Below are positions 5,844-13,147 of a DNA stretch of 38,133 nt, piece after piece. Under the pieces are notes generated by a model. That model had not been told where the DNA came from. It ran no database searches and was given only the letters and a program-made list of their open reading frames with translations. The stretch is from Chloroflexota bacterium (GTDB taxonomy: Bacteria; Chloroflexota; Limnocylindria; Limnocylindrales; CSP1-4), in the NCBI GenBank assembly GCA_017881915.1, contig JADGQK010000021.1, forward strand, positions 1 to 38,133, given 5' to 3'. The first letter of the stretch is position 1. Each line of letters opens with the position of its first letter. The position numbers were made by a program, and so were the translations under genes.

Positions 5844-7675
5844 CGGGATCCTCCTGCCACGCCGGGCGTCCCGGCAAGTTGCGCATCACGGTACGACTCC
5901 TTGTAGAGCCGACCGTCGCTCGACACCTCCTGCAGCTCGAACCGCTCCATCGTAATGGCGTCGAACGGGCATCGCTTGACGCACAGCGCACAGCGGATGC
6001 AGCGTTCCTCGTCGAGGATCATCGCGGCCCCCTGGTCCCAGCCGTAGGCCTCCTCGATCTCCGGCAGGAGCCCCTCGCTCTTGAGCTGGTTCACGTCGAC
6101 CATGTGGATGACGCCCTCGGGGCAGACATCGGCACAGGCGCCGCACAGGACGCATCGGAATGGGTCGAACCAGATGTTGAAGTTGCACATCAGGCAGCGG
6201 GTGGATTCGGCCACGGCCTGGTTGGCGTTGTAGCCCAACTCCACCGGCGTGGTGAAGTTCACCGACGGCTCGGTCGAGGGCATCCGCAGCGCGACTGGGG
6301 CCATCGGGATGTGCTGGCGGGGCAGGACGTCGTAGAACTCGGGCATGTCATGGCGCCAGGAGCTGGTGATCTTGACGTTGGCGACGACGCTCACGTCGGA
6401 CCGGCCGGTGAGGTAGCGGTCGATCGCATAGGCGCACTTCTTGCCGTGCCCGGCTGCCTCGATCAGGGTGGTCGGCCCGGTGACGAAGTCGCCGCAGGCG
6501 AACACGCCCCGGACATTGGTGGCGTAGGTGGCGGGATCCACCTTGACCCGGCCCCGGTTGATCTCGAAGCTCGCCTCGACCGGCAGGAAGCTGAGGTCCG
6601 CCGACTGGGAGACCGCTGGAATGACGGTGTCCGCCTTGATCTCGAATTCCGATCCGGGAATGGGCACCGGCGAGCGCCGTCCCGACGCATCCGGCTCGCC
6701 CAGCCGATTGCGAATGAAGCGGACGGCCGTCACCCGGCCGTCCTCGCCGAGCACTTCGATCGGACTGGCCAGGAACTCCATCCGGACGCCCTCGCGCTCG
6801 GTTTCGCCCAGCTCCTCCTCGTCGACCACGAGCTCCGAGCGGGTCCGCCGGTAGACGATCGCGACGTGTTCGGCGCCGTGGCGCAGGCTGGTCCGGGAGC
6901 AATCCATCGCGGTGTACCCGCCGCCGATCACCACGACGTCGCGGCCGACCTCGAGCTCCTGGCCGAGATTGGCGATCTTCATGAAGTCGACACCGTACTG
7001 GACCCCCTCGAGGTCGCCGCCAGGCACGTCGAGGGCAACCGCGTCCATGGCGCCGGCCGTGATCGCGATCCCGTCGAAGTCGCGCTGGAGCTGCTCGAAC
7101 GGGATGTCCTTGCCGATCGTCGTGTTGAACACGAACTTCACGCCGAGCTGCTCGACCAACCGGATGTCCATCTCGATCGCCTCGCGCGGCAGGCGGAAGG
7201 CCGGCACGCCGATCAGCATCGTCCCGCCGCCGTAAGGCAGGCTGTCGAAGACCGTGACCTGGAAGCCCTTGAGGGCCAGCTCGCGGGCGACTGAAATGCC
7301 GGCCGGGCCGGCGCCGACCACTGCGACACGCTCCTCGCGGGGCGGGATCAGGGGGATGACGTCGGGGATGCCCGACGCCTCATGCCACTCCACCAGGAAC
7401 CGTTTCATCGCCCGGATCGCCAGCGGCCGGTCAATGTCGCCTCGACGGCAGGCGCGCTCACACGGCGCGGAGCAGACATACGAGCACATCGCCGCGACCG
7501 GGTTCGGGTCGCGGCTGAGGATGTAGCCCTCCTCGAACCGGCCCTCGGCGGCAAGGTTCAGGTAGCCCCGGCAGTTCGTCCCGACCGGACATGCCTCCTG
7601 GCACTCGATGTTGCACTGGAGCCAGGACGCGTCGACAGGCTGAACGAGGAATTCCTGGTTCGGGTCGATGGCCAA
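5840..7675 (-). CDS. GltD-like NAD(P)H-dependent FAD/Fe-S oxidoreductase coupled to cytochrome b6
   Basis: The protein resembles the glutamate synthase small subunit family with added ferredoxin domains. Numbered from the TTG at 7675 (611 aa), an N-terminal Fe-S domain has Cys21, 25, 29 and 35 and Cys64, 68, 72 and 76. An FAD-binding VGAGPAG follows near 120 and an NAD(P)H-binding VIGGGYTA near 250. CGDFVTGP near 394 is the second FAD contact. C-terminal clusters use CLMC and CVLCGACADVC (about 494-518) and CIRCALCVKRC (559-569). It probably moves electrons between NAD(P)H and the quinol complex encoded downstream; the direction is unknown. Its stop overlaps the cytochrome b6 start. The start is uncertain: GTG 7756 and ATG 7798 are alternatives. 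I prefer 7675 because homology begins there. Confidence 0.85.
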   Translation of the reverse strand: MAIDPNQEFLVQPVDASWLQCNIECQEACPVGTNCRGYLNLAAEGRFEEGYILSRDPNPVAAMCSYVCSAPCERACRRGDIDRPLAIRAMKRFLVEWHEASGIPDVIPLIPPREERVAVVGAGPAGISVARELALKGFQVTVFDSLPYGGGTMLIGVPAFRLPREAIEMDIRLVEQLGVKFVFNTTIGKDIPFEQLQRDFDGIAITAGAMDAVALDVPGGDLEGVQYGVDFMKIANLGQELEVGRDVVVIGGGYTAMDCSRTSLRHGAEHVAIVYRRTRSELVVDEEELGETEREGVRMEFLASPIEVLGEDGRVTAVRFIRNRLGEPDASGRRSPVPIPGSEFEIKADTVIPAVSQSADLSFLPVEASFEINRGRVKVDPATYATNVRGVFACGDFVTGPTTLIEAAGHGKKCAYAIDRYLTGRSDVSVVANVKITSSWRHDMPEFYDVLPRQHIPMAPVALRMPSTEPSVNFTTPVELGYNANQAVAESTRCLMCNFNIWFDPFRCVLCGACADVCPEGVIHMVDVNQLKSEGLLPEIEEAYGWDQGAAMILDEERCIRCALCVKRCPFDAITMERFELQEVSSDGRLYKESYRDAQLAGTPGVAGGSR

Positions 7676-7807
7676 GTCGGAGGTCGTACCTTTCCCTTGA
7701 TCGGCTCGGACAGGAGGAAACGCCGGCAGGATGCCGGCCCGCGGCGAATCTACCACCGAGGCGCGCTCGCGTGCAGGGATCAGGCCGGGCCGGAGCATGC
7801 CCCGAAG

Positions 7808-7836
7808 TTGACGCCTGCGGGTGCGGCAGCTACCCT
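7808..7836 (+). promoter_or_regulatory. Promoter of the coiled-coil membrane protein gene
   Basis: TTGACG at 7808-7813, a 17-bp spacer and TACCCT at 7831-7836 give a good sigma-70-type promoter. The predicted start of transcription is about 10 bp before the GTG at 7852. It lies in the divergent gap (7676-7851) shared with the respiratory operon, for which I see no equally clear promoter. Confidence 0.55.
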
Positions 7837-7851
7837 CGGGCGAAGGTCCAC

Positions 7852-9624
7852 GTGGTCGACGAGCGCCCCGGACCGACGAGGAGGGACTTGGGCCTGAGCC
7901 AGATCGCGTCGTTGGCACTCGGCCTGCTGATCGGCGTCGCGGTCGGGGCGGTGCTCCTGTCGGTGCTGCGCTCCCGGCCGCGCCCTGCGCGTGAGATCCG
8001 GGTGACGGTTACCGCCAACGACCTGCCCGGGCGACGAGCGTCCACCCTGGCCGTTGACGAGGGCCAGGCCAGCGCCATCCCGGCCGGTCGGGGCGGGCCG
8101 GCCGACCCATTGACTCTCGGAACCACAGGGCCGGCCGCGAGCCTGGCCGACACCTTGGGAACGGGCGTTCGAAACGACTCGGCGGGCGCGGCCATGGTTG
8201 CCGTCCCGATCATCCGCCAGCCCGACCCGCTGCTGGCCGCGATGCGCGAGCGGGTCGAGGCGACCGTCCTGCTCGTCGGCGCAGCCGCACCGGTCAGGCT
8301 GGCCGCCGGAAGCCCGCTGGGGGTCGCCCTGGCCGAGCGACCGCAGGCAGAGGCCGAGCCCGGGCGGACCGGCGCCAGGCCAGATCACAGTTCCGGAACA
8401 GCCTCGGACTCCGCGCCCGGGGCCGGCTCCGGGCCTGCGTCCGCGTCCGCCCCAGGCGCCCCGCTGAGCGGCCCATGCTCGGACGAGCGGCGGGTCGCCG
8501 CCGAGCGCTGCGACCTGGCGGACCGGCTGGGCGAACAGGCGGGGCTGGCCAATCAGCGCCTGCGCGACCAGCAGCGGGCCTACGACGATCTGACCGCCCG
8601 GGCGACCCGCATGGCCCTCGTCGCCGATCCCCGGGAGATCCGATCCGCGAAGGAAGCCGCCCGTTTGACGTTCCGGCGGGCTCATGCCGGGGCTGACTCC
8701 CGCGAGTCCGTCGAGGCGGCCGCCCGCGACTGGCTGACCGAGATCAACCGGATCAACCAGGCGGCACGGGAGGCCACGCTGGAGGGCACCCGGATGCGCG
8801 AAGCGTCGGCGCAGCTGGCCCTGACCATCGAACGACTGAGCCTCGAGGCCGATGTCGCCCGGATCAATGCGGAGTCGGCGGCCGAGGCCTGTCACTCAGC
8901 CCGGGAAGCCCTGGCGGCCTGCGAGGAGGCCCAGGTGGACCGCCGGGCCGGGCGGGTCCCGGTCGATCCGGCGGCGGCTCCCGTGGAGGCGGCCCGACCG
9001 CGCCTGGTCGGTGGCCCGGAGTTCGAGCCCGGTGAGGTCGACGATTACACTCCACCTGCCGAGCGCGCCTTCGCCGGAGCGGAACCGCGCATCCTGCGCA
9101 TGCTGCGTGGCGATGGCGAAGCCGTTCGGACCGTGGTCGAGGACGTGGCCGGTGACGATCCGGTCGAACAGCGCCGCTGGCAGCTCCTCCTGAGCAACCT
9201 CGTCGACGCCTGCGTCGCCCGGGCGATCGAAGCCTCGTCGCTCGAGTTCCCGACCGATCACGGTTTCTGGGGACCGTTCAGCCAGGTCCAGAGCCGGGAC
9301 ATCGCGACGGCCCTCGCTTCGATGGGCTACCGATTTGACGGACTGGGCGGCTTCTCCGATGGCCGGGTCCCGGGTCAGCGCGAGCTGTCGCTCGCCATGG
9401 GCTATGCCGGCCTCGATCCGATGCGCCTGCGGACCTGGCCGACAGAGGCAACGATGCCCAACCTGTTCGAGGATGTCCGGGTCGCGGCCGATGAATACGT
9501 CGCGTCTGCGGCGGGCGAGCTGACCCTGGGCGAGATGGTGGCCCTCCTGCGCGGTCGGGCAGAGCCGCTGGCCGACCTGTGGAACAACTGGGGGAAGGTC
9601 CGGCCGTTGCTCCTCGAGGCGTGA
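7852..9624 (+). CDS. Membrane-anchored coiled-coil protein of unknown function
   Basis: The protein has 590 residues. A short basic N-terminus leads to one membrane helix (LALGLLIGVAVGAVLLSVL, about residues 20-39), then a long disordered Ala/Pro/Gly region to about 215. A Glu/Arg/Ala-rich coiled coil follows at about 215-370, then another linker and a compact helical C-terminal domain of about 180 residues with conserved-looking aromatic motifs (DHGFWGPF, LWNNWGKVRPLL). I do not recognise the C-terminal domain. GAAGG-like GAAGG/AGG sequence lies 6 bp before GTG 7852. A TTG at 7888 behind AGGAGG is an alternative that keeps the helix. The gene is divergent from the respiratory operon and ends 13 bp from the convergent LmbE-type gene. 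Confidence 0.75.
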   Translation: MVDERPGPTRRDLGLSQIASLALGLLIGVAVGAVLLSVLRSRPRPAREIRVTVTANDLPGRRASTLAVDEGQASAIPAGRGGPADPLTLGTTGPAASLADTLGTGVRNDSAGAAMVAVPIIRQPDPLLAAMRERVEATVLLVGAAAPVRLAAGSPLGVALAERPQAEAEPGRTGARPDHSSGTASDSAPGAGSGPASASAPGAPLSGPCSDERRVAAERCDLADRLGEQAGLANQRLRDQQRAYDDLTARATRMALVADPREIRSAKEAARLTFRRAHAGADSRESVEAAARDWLTEINRINQAAREATLEGTRMREASAQLALTIERLSLEADVARINAESAAEACHSAREALAACEEAQVDRRAGRVPVDPAAAPVEAARPRLVGGPEFEPGEVDDYTPPAERAFAGAEPRILRMLRGDGEAVRTVVEDVAGDDPVEQRRWQLLLSNLVDACVARAIEASSLEFPTDHGFWGPFSQVQSRDIATALASMGYRFDGLGGFSDGRVPGQRELSLAMGYAGLDPMRLRTWPTEATMPNLFEDVRVAADEYVASAAGELTLGEMVALLRGRAEPLADLWNNWGKVRPLLLEA

Positions 9625-9637
9625 TCGCTCAGATCAC
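9621..9637. terminator. Short hairpin between convergent genes
   Basis: GTGATC-GCTCA-GATCAC is a perfect 6-bp stem spanning the stop of the coiled-coil gene and ending one base before the stop of the convergent deacetylase gene. It may serve as a weak two-way terminator. No T-run is seen. Confidence 0.3.
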
Positions 9638-10423
9638 TCAGGACTCGACCGTTGCCGCCTCTTCTTCATCCTCGTCGATCACCACGACCCGGAAGTCCTC
9701 GGCCGCGGCCGTTCCGATCCGGGCGCCATCGCCGGCGGCCCATTCGGCGATCCGGGCGGCGAGCTGCTCGGGCTCGCGGATCTGGCTGGCATGGGCGCGC
9801 AGGGCAGCGACCTTCCGCCCGATCGTGGCGCTGACATCGACCCAGGCCGTCGGGTGGGTGGTCCAGAAGAGGTACAGGCGGCGGACCCGGTGGGCCGCCA
9901 AACCGGATCGGGCGAGGGCCGGGAACGCCATCGGGTTGCGCGCCGCCGGATAGACAGCATCGATCGCGGCCAGGCCGGCGGCCCGGTGGTCGGTGTGATT
10001 GATCCCACCGCCGGGATAGATCACGACCTCGGGATCCTGGGCCAGGACCGCTTCTGGCCGGAACGTCCGAATCTCGCGCACGAGGAGTTCACGCAGGAGG
10101 AGGTCGTTGACCAACCCGCCGTCAGGTTGATGGAGGAAGCTGACTCCGGCGTAGCCCACGATCCCGGCTGCGGCGCGCTGCTCTCGCTCGCGCAGCTGGC
10201 CCAGCGCAAGGGGATCTGCGTTGGGGTCCTCGCCGCCCTGGTCGCCGCTCGTGCAGCAGACCAGCCAGCCGACGGAGCCGGCATCGATCCAGCGAGCCGC
10301 GGTTGCGGCCGGGCCGAAATCCGCGTCGTCCGGGTGGGCCGCGATCAGCATGAAACGGGCCGGACGCCAGTCGTCGGGCTGGACCAGCTCGGCTGGTGGG
10401 GACGTCACCGGATCCTCGTTCAA
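9638..10423 (-). CDS. PIG-L/LmbE family zinc-dependent deacetylase
   Basis: This 261-residue protein belongs to the family of GlcNAc-PI de-N-acetylases, MshB and BshB. The signature AHPDDADFG (His30, Asp32, Asp33) supplies zinc and catalytic residues. The second metal histidine lies in NHTDHRAAG. CTSGDQGGEDPN follows the second strand, as in the family. Substrates are N-acetylglucosaminyl conjugates, for example thiol precursors or cell-wall sugars. Without a neighbouring glycosyltransferase the exact substrate cannot be assigned. The TTG at 10423 has AAGG about 8 bp upstream. A GTG at 10408 behind GAGG is nearly as good. A Glu/Asp-rich tail (DEDEEEA) ends the protein. The peroxiredoxin and thiamine pyrophosphokinase genes lie upstream on the same strand. 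Confidence 0.88.
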   Translation of the reverse strand: MNEDPVTSPPAELVQPDDWRPARFMLIAAHPDDADFGPAATAARWIDAGSVGWLVCCTSGDQGGEDPNADPLALGQLREREQRAAAGIVGYAGVSFLHQPDGGLVNDLLLRELLVREIRTFRPEAVLAQDPEVVIYPGGGINHTDHRAAGLAAIDAVYPAARNPMAFPALARSGLAAHRVRRLYLFWTTHPTAWVDVSATIGRKVAALRAHASQIREPEQLAARIAEWAAGDGARIGTAAAEDFRVVVIDEDEEEAATVES

Positions 10424-10462
10424 GACTTACCTTGCCAACTGGATTGCGGTATCATCCCGCCC

Positions 10463-10498
10463 GAGGCTTCGCTCGTATCCCCCCACGAGCGAGGCCTC
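10463..10498. terminator. Strong 14-bp hairpin between the peroxiredoxin and deacetylase genes
   Basis: Arms 10463-10476 and 10485-10498 pair over 14 bp with a single G-U wobble around an 8-nt C-rich loop. On the minus strand it lies about 47 nt after the peroxiredoxin stop and 40 nt before the deacetylase start. It could end the upstream transcript or act in the deacetylase leader. The only T-run (CTCTTTG) is on the plus strand, where no gene ends. Confidence 0.5.
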
Positions 10499-10545
10499 TT
10501 TGCGTGTCCGGCAGGACCTTCCTTGCCTCACGACCCTCGCTGGGC

Positions 10546-11046
10546 TCAACCGGGCGCCGTCCGGCTCGCGCGCTGGGCCTTGGCGGCGGCCAGCCGGGCG
10601 AGGACCTCCGCCGCGTGGCCATTCGCCTTGACCTTCGGCCAGGCCCAGGCAATCAGCCCGTCCGGATCGACCAGGAACGACGAGCGCTGGATACCCATGT
10701 ATTCACGCCCGTAGCTCTGCCTGAGGGTCCACGCGCCGTACGCCTGGGCGACGCCATGGTCCTGGTCCGACAGTAGCGTGAATGGCAGCTCGAACTTCTC
10801 GCGGAAGCGGCGGTGACTGTCCGACCCATCCGGGCTGATCCCCCAGACATCGGCGCCTTCGTCGCGGATCGACTCGTCGAGGTCGCGGAACTGGCAGGCC
10901 TCGGTGGTGCAGCCGGGAGTGTCGTCCTCGGGGTAGAAATAGACGATCGTCCAGCGGCCACGCTGCTCGGCAAGCCGGTGCAGGGCGCCCCGTTCATCAG
11001 GGAGAGCGACCGGCGGAGCCTGGTCGCCGGCGACGGGCATGCTCAC
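10546..11046 (-). CDS. bcp: Bcp-type thiol peroxidase (peroxiredoxin)
   Basis: A 166-residue AhpC/TSA-fold peroxiredoxin. The motif FYPEDDTPGCTTEAC contains the peroxidatic Cys46 and a second Cys51 five residues later, the arrangement of Bcp/PrxQ enzymes that use an intramolecular disulfide. It reduces hydrogen peroxide and organic hydroperoxides with thioredoxin as donor. The GTG start at 11046 overlaps the thiamine pyrophosphokinase stop by 4 bp (GTGA); an ATG two codons later is possible. The final residues are Ala/Arg-rich and not conserved. It is translationally coupled to the upstream gene and is followed by a 14-bp hairpin. Confidence 0.9.
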   Translation of the reverse strand: MSMPVAGDQAPPVALPDERGALHRLAEQRGRWTIVYFYPEDDTPGCTTEACQFRDLDESIRDEGADVWGISPDGSDSHRRFREKFELPFTLLSDQDHGVAQAYGAWTLRQSYGREYMGIQRSSFLVDPDGLIAWAWPKVKANGHAAEVLARLAAAKAQRASRTAPG

Positions 11047-11747
11047 GATCCGGAGCCTAGCAGGGTCGTCTCGATGACGAGCAGCCGGCCCCCGCCAAGC
11101 TCGACGCGGGGACGTCCGGAAGTCGCGACCACCTCGTTCGACAAGCCCCGCGAGTACCCGGTCGCGAGGGTCGCTCCGACCAGCGGCCAGCGCAACCCGT
11201 GCGTCGTCACGTCGGTCGCCGGCCCATCGAAGGGCAGCAATGTGACCAGGTCGCCGGCACGCTCGATCAGGTCGAACCTCGCCCCGACCCCTGCGACGGA
11301 CCCCTCGCTCGCGCTCAGCAGGCGAACCCGGGTCCGCCCGTCGAGGAGGGTGACCGTCCGCCCGGCGAGCACCGGATGGGCGAGGATCCAGACGTTTGCG
11401 AGCTGGTGATCGAGGCGATCACCGAAGGCGCCCAGTACGAGCACGTCCGTCGCGCCCCGCCCGGCGGCCGCGACCAGGGCCAGCTCGGTATCGGAGGCGT
11501 CCTTGTCGGTTGGCCAGCGATCGATCGCGACGCCCGACCGGCCAAGCTCCGCCAAGCCCGAATCACCGAGCGAGTCGCCGTCGCCGACGACCAGGTCGAG
11601 GCGCAGCCCGAGGGGCCTGGCGAGGAGCGCCCCGGCGTCGGCGCCGATGATCGCCTCGATCGCCTCGTCCCAACCCGGCCAGGCAGCATCGAGCTCGGAG
11701 CGTAGCGGGCCCGAGCCCCCGGCCAGGACGATGACGCGGGTGACCAT
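11043..11747 (-). CDS. Thiamine pyrophosphokinase
   Basis: The 234-residue enzyme transfers pyrophosphate from ATP to thiamine, giving thiamine diphosphate in the cytosol. Family motifs are in order: GADAGA near 35, GDGDS at 55-59 (metal and ATP binding), DKDASDTE at 81-88, and GAFGDRLDHQLAN at 106-118. The C-terminal half is the all-beta thiamine-binding domain, with TTHGLRWPL and GYSRGLSNE. The start is the ATG at 11747, preceded 6 bp upstream by TAGGAT with no ribosome-binding site. This suggests a leaderless mRNA divergent from the YbaK gene. No TPP riboswitch fits in the 89-bp gap. Confidence 0.92.
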   Translation of the reverse strand: MVTRVIVLAGGSGPLRSELDAAWPGWDEAIEAIIGADAGALLARPLGLRLDLVVGDGDSLGDSGLAELGRSGVAIDRWPTDKDASDTELALVAAAGRGATDVLVLGAFGDRLDHQLANVWILAHPVLAGRTVTLLDGRTRVRLLSASEGSVAGVGARFDLIERAGDLVTLLPFDGPATDVTTHGLRWPLVGATLATGYSRGLSNEVVATSGRPRVELGGGRLLVIETTLLGSGS

Positions 11748-11753
11748 CGACCG

Positions 11754-11759
11754 ATCCTA
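11754..11759 (-). promoter_or_regulatory. -10-like box for the thiamine pyrophosphokinase gene
   Basis: TAGGAT on the minus strand ends 6 bp before the ATG at 11747. The spacing equals that of other presumed leaderless promoters here. Confidence 0.45.
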
Positions 11760-11823
11760 CTCGACCGCCCCGATCGCCTCACGGGCCCGCGCTGCCGCAC
11801 GGGCCGCGGCCACGGCCCGATGC

Positions 11824-11829
11824 TAGACT
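11824..11829 (+). promoter_or_regulatory. -10-like box for the YbaK-type gene
   Basis: TAGACT lies 7 bp before the GTG at 11837, and no Shine-Dalgarno sequence intervenes. The same hexamer precedes the gene at 22933. Confidence 0.45.
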
Positions 11830-11836
11830 TCCGGCC

Positions 11837-12358
11837 GTGCCCGACCCCCTCGACCACCCCGCCATCCAGCGCGTCATTGACGCCGCCAGCAGGAAGGGCG
11901 TCAGCCTCGAGGTCAGGGTGTTCGATGAGTCGACCCACACAGCCGAGGAAGCTGCAGCCGCCGTCGGGGCGGAGATCGGCCAGATCGTGAAGTCGCTGGT
12001 CTTCGTCGCGCCGGGCGAGGACGGCACGCTGGATCCGATCCTCTGCCTCGTGTCCGGGCCGAACCGGGTCGACCTTGCCCGGCTGGCGGCCGTCACCGGC
12101 GCAGGCAATATCCGGCGAGCGACCGCCCGTGAGGCGAACGATCTTTCGGGCTTCACGATCGGGGGGATCCCGCCGATCGGCCACAGCCGGGCGATGCGAG
12201 TGATCATGGACCCTGACCTGGGCCGGTTCCAGGTCGTGTGGGCCGCTGCCGGCACGGCGACCGCCGTCTTCCCGGTGCCGCCGGCGACCCTGCGCGCGCT
12301 CTCGAACGCGACCGTCGCACCGATCACCGAGGACCACGCCGGCAGCCCGCGGACATGA
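11837..12358 (+). CDS. YbaK/ProX-type aminoacyl-tRNA deacylase
   Basis: This 173-residue protein has the YbaK/EbsC fold. An HTAEEAAAAVG segment leads to the core IVKSLVF with the conserved lysine. NRVDLARL follows, then the glycine-rich GFTIGGIPPIGH loop that contacts the tRNA 3' end. These enzymes hydrolyse mischarged tRNAs such as Cys-tRNA(Pro) or Ala-tRNA(Pro). Which substrate this one prefers cannot be read from the sequence. The GTG start is set by the domain and the TAGACT box upstream. Its stop overlaps the next gene by 4 bp (ATGA), so the propeller-like protein is co-translated. Confidence 0.88.
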   Translation: MPDPLDHPAIQRVIDAASRKGVSLEVRVFDESTHTAEEAAAAVGAEIGQIVKSLVFVAPGEDGTLDPILCLVSGPNRVDLARLAAVTGAGNIRRATAREANDLSGFTIGGIPPIGHSRAMRVIMDPDLGRFQVVWAAAGTATAVFPVPPATLRALSNATVAPITEDHAGSPRT

Positions 12359-12927
12359 CCGCCGAGCCGCACGTCGCGGTCGCCGGCTACCCGGGCGGGA
12401 TCCGGGTCCGGTCGACCTGGGGCGGGAGTGGCGACGGAGCCGCCATCTTCGCCCTGTCGGAGGTCGGCGGTACGCTCGTCGAGCACGGCTCGATCGTCTC
12501 GCCGACGTATGAACGCCTGTGCCGCGCCGAACTCCGGATCGAGAGCCCTGCCGGGCCGTGGGCCGTCCGTCTCGCTTCGCCGATCTTCGATGAGCCGTCG
12601 GCCCTCCTGTGGGACGAGCCGGGCCTCCTCATCGTCGGCTACGGCTTTGCCAGCTACGCCTTTGCGGCGCGCACGGGCGAACTGCGCTGGAGCCATCGAT
12701 CGCATTCCCCGCTCGTGGCGGTCCTCGGTTCGTCACGGATCGCCCACGTGATCGTGCAGGCCGAGATCGAGACGTTCGCCATCGGGCCCGACGGCGAGGT
12801 CGCCTGGCGGATCGCCCACTCGGACGTCGTCACGGAGGCAGCCCTGGTTGGTGGTCGGCTCGTCCTGACCAGCTTCGCCGGCCAGCTCAGCGCGCTGGAC
12901 CCCCGGACCGGACGGCCGACTGGCTGA
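12355..12927 (+). CDS. PQQ-propeller-like protein of unknown function
   Basis: The gene encodes 190 residues with no signal peptide or membrane helix. It shows repeated beta-strand units of the PQQ-binding/WD40-like type: SYAFAARTGELRWSH, ETFAIGPDGEVAWRI and GQLSALDPRTG. These resemble the outer-strand A-W motif of quinoprotein-type propellers. Only about half a propeller is present, so it may dimerise or be a small scaffold. No catalytic residues are recognised. The ATG at 12355 overlaps the stop of the YbaK-type gene, so the two are coupled. Nothing clearly links the two functions. Confidence 0.7.
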   Translation: MTAEPHVAVAGYPGGIRVRSTWGGSGDGAAIFALSEVGGTLVEHGSIVSPTYERLCRAELRIESPAGPWAVRLASPIFDEPSALLWDEPGLLIVGYGFASYAFAARTGELRWSHRSHSPLVAVLGSSRIAHVIVQAEIETFAIGPDGEVAWRIAHSDVVTEAALVGGRLVLTSFAGQLSALDPRTGRPTG

Positions 12928-13004
12928 CGTCGCTCACGCGAAATCGACGTGGATGAACGGTGGATAGCAGCGCCGCCCCCCCGGGATTCAGTGGACAACC
13001 GCCA

Positions 13005-13033
13005 TTGACCGGGCCGGCCCCGGCGCCTATCGT
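13005..13033 (+). promoter_or_regulatory. Sigma-70-type promoter with a long leader
   Basis: TTGACC at 13005-13010, a 17-bp spacer and TATCGT at 13028-13033 form one of the best promoters in the window. Transcripts would start near 13040 and carry about 105 nt before the GTG at 13148. The leader contains a possible AGGTTC/GGGCCT hairpin followed by TTTCC near 13115, so it could also be a short RNA. Confidence 0.5.
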
Positions 13034-13132
13034 CCTGGTAGCCTGAAGGGGCCGAGCGAGCGCTAACGGTCGAGATGACATCAAGACCCACGCGCCGGGT
13101 AGGTTCCTTCGGGCCTTTCCATGGCCGGCGGG

Positions 13133-13138
13133 TATCAT
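13133..13138 (+). promoter_or_regulatory. -10-like box close to the GIDE-like gene
   Basis: TATCAT lies 9 bp before the GTG at 13148, the same hexamer that precedes the tRNA gene. It supports GTG 13148 rather than the ATG at 13121 as the start. Confidence 0.35.
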
Positions 13139-13147
13139 CCCCGGGAC

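Noticed and set aside
4516-5991. 491-codon reading of the subunit IV frame
   Set aside because: Homology begins only at the ATG 5118; the upstream part is the shifted frame of cytochrome b6.
5879-7294. 471-codon plus-strand frame opposite the flavin/Fe-S gene
   Set aside because: His/Asp/Arg-rich antisense composition and no recognisable motif; the minus strand has full domain signatures.
10440-10500. T-box-like sequence (GATACCGC) beside the hairpin at 10463-10498
   Set aside because: The conserved TGGN core is absent, the hairpin order is wrong for a T-box on the minus strand, and the downstream gene is not for an amino acid or tRNA synthetase.
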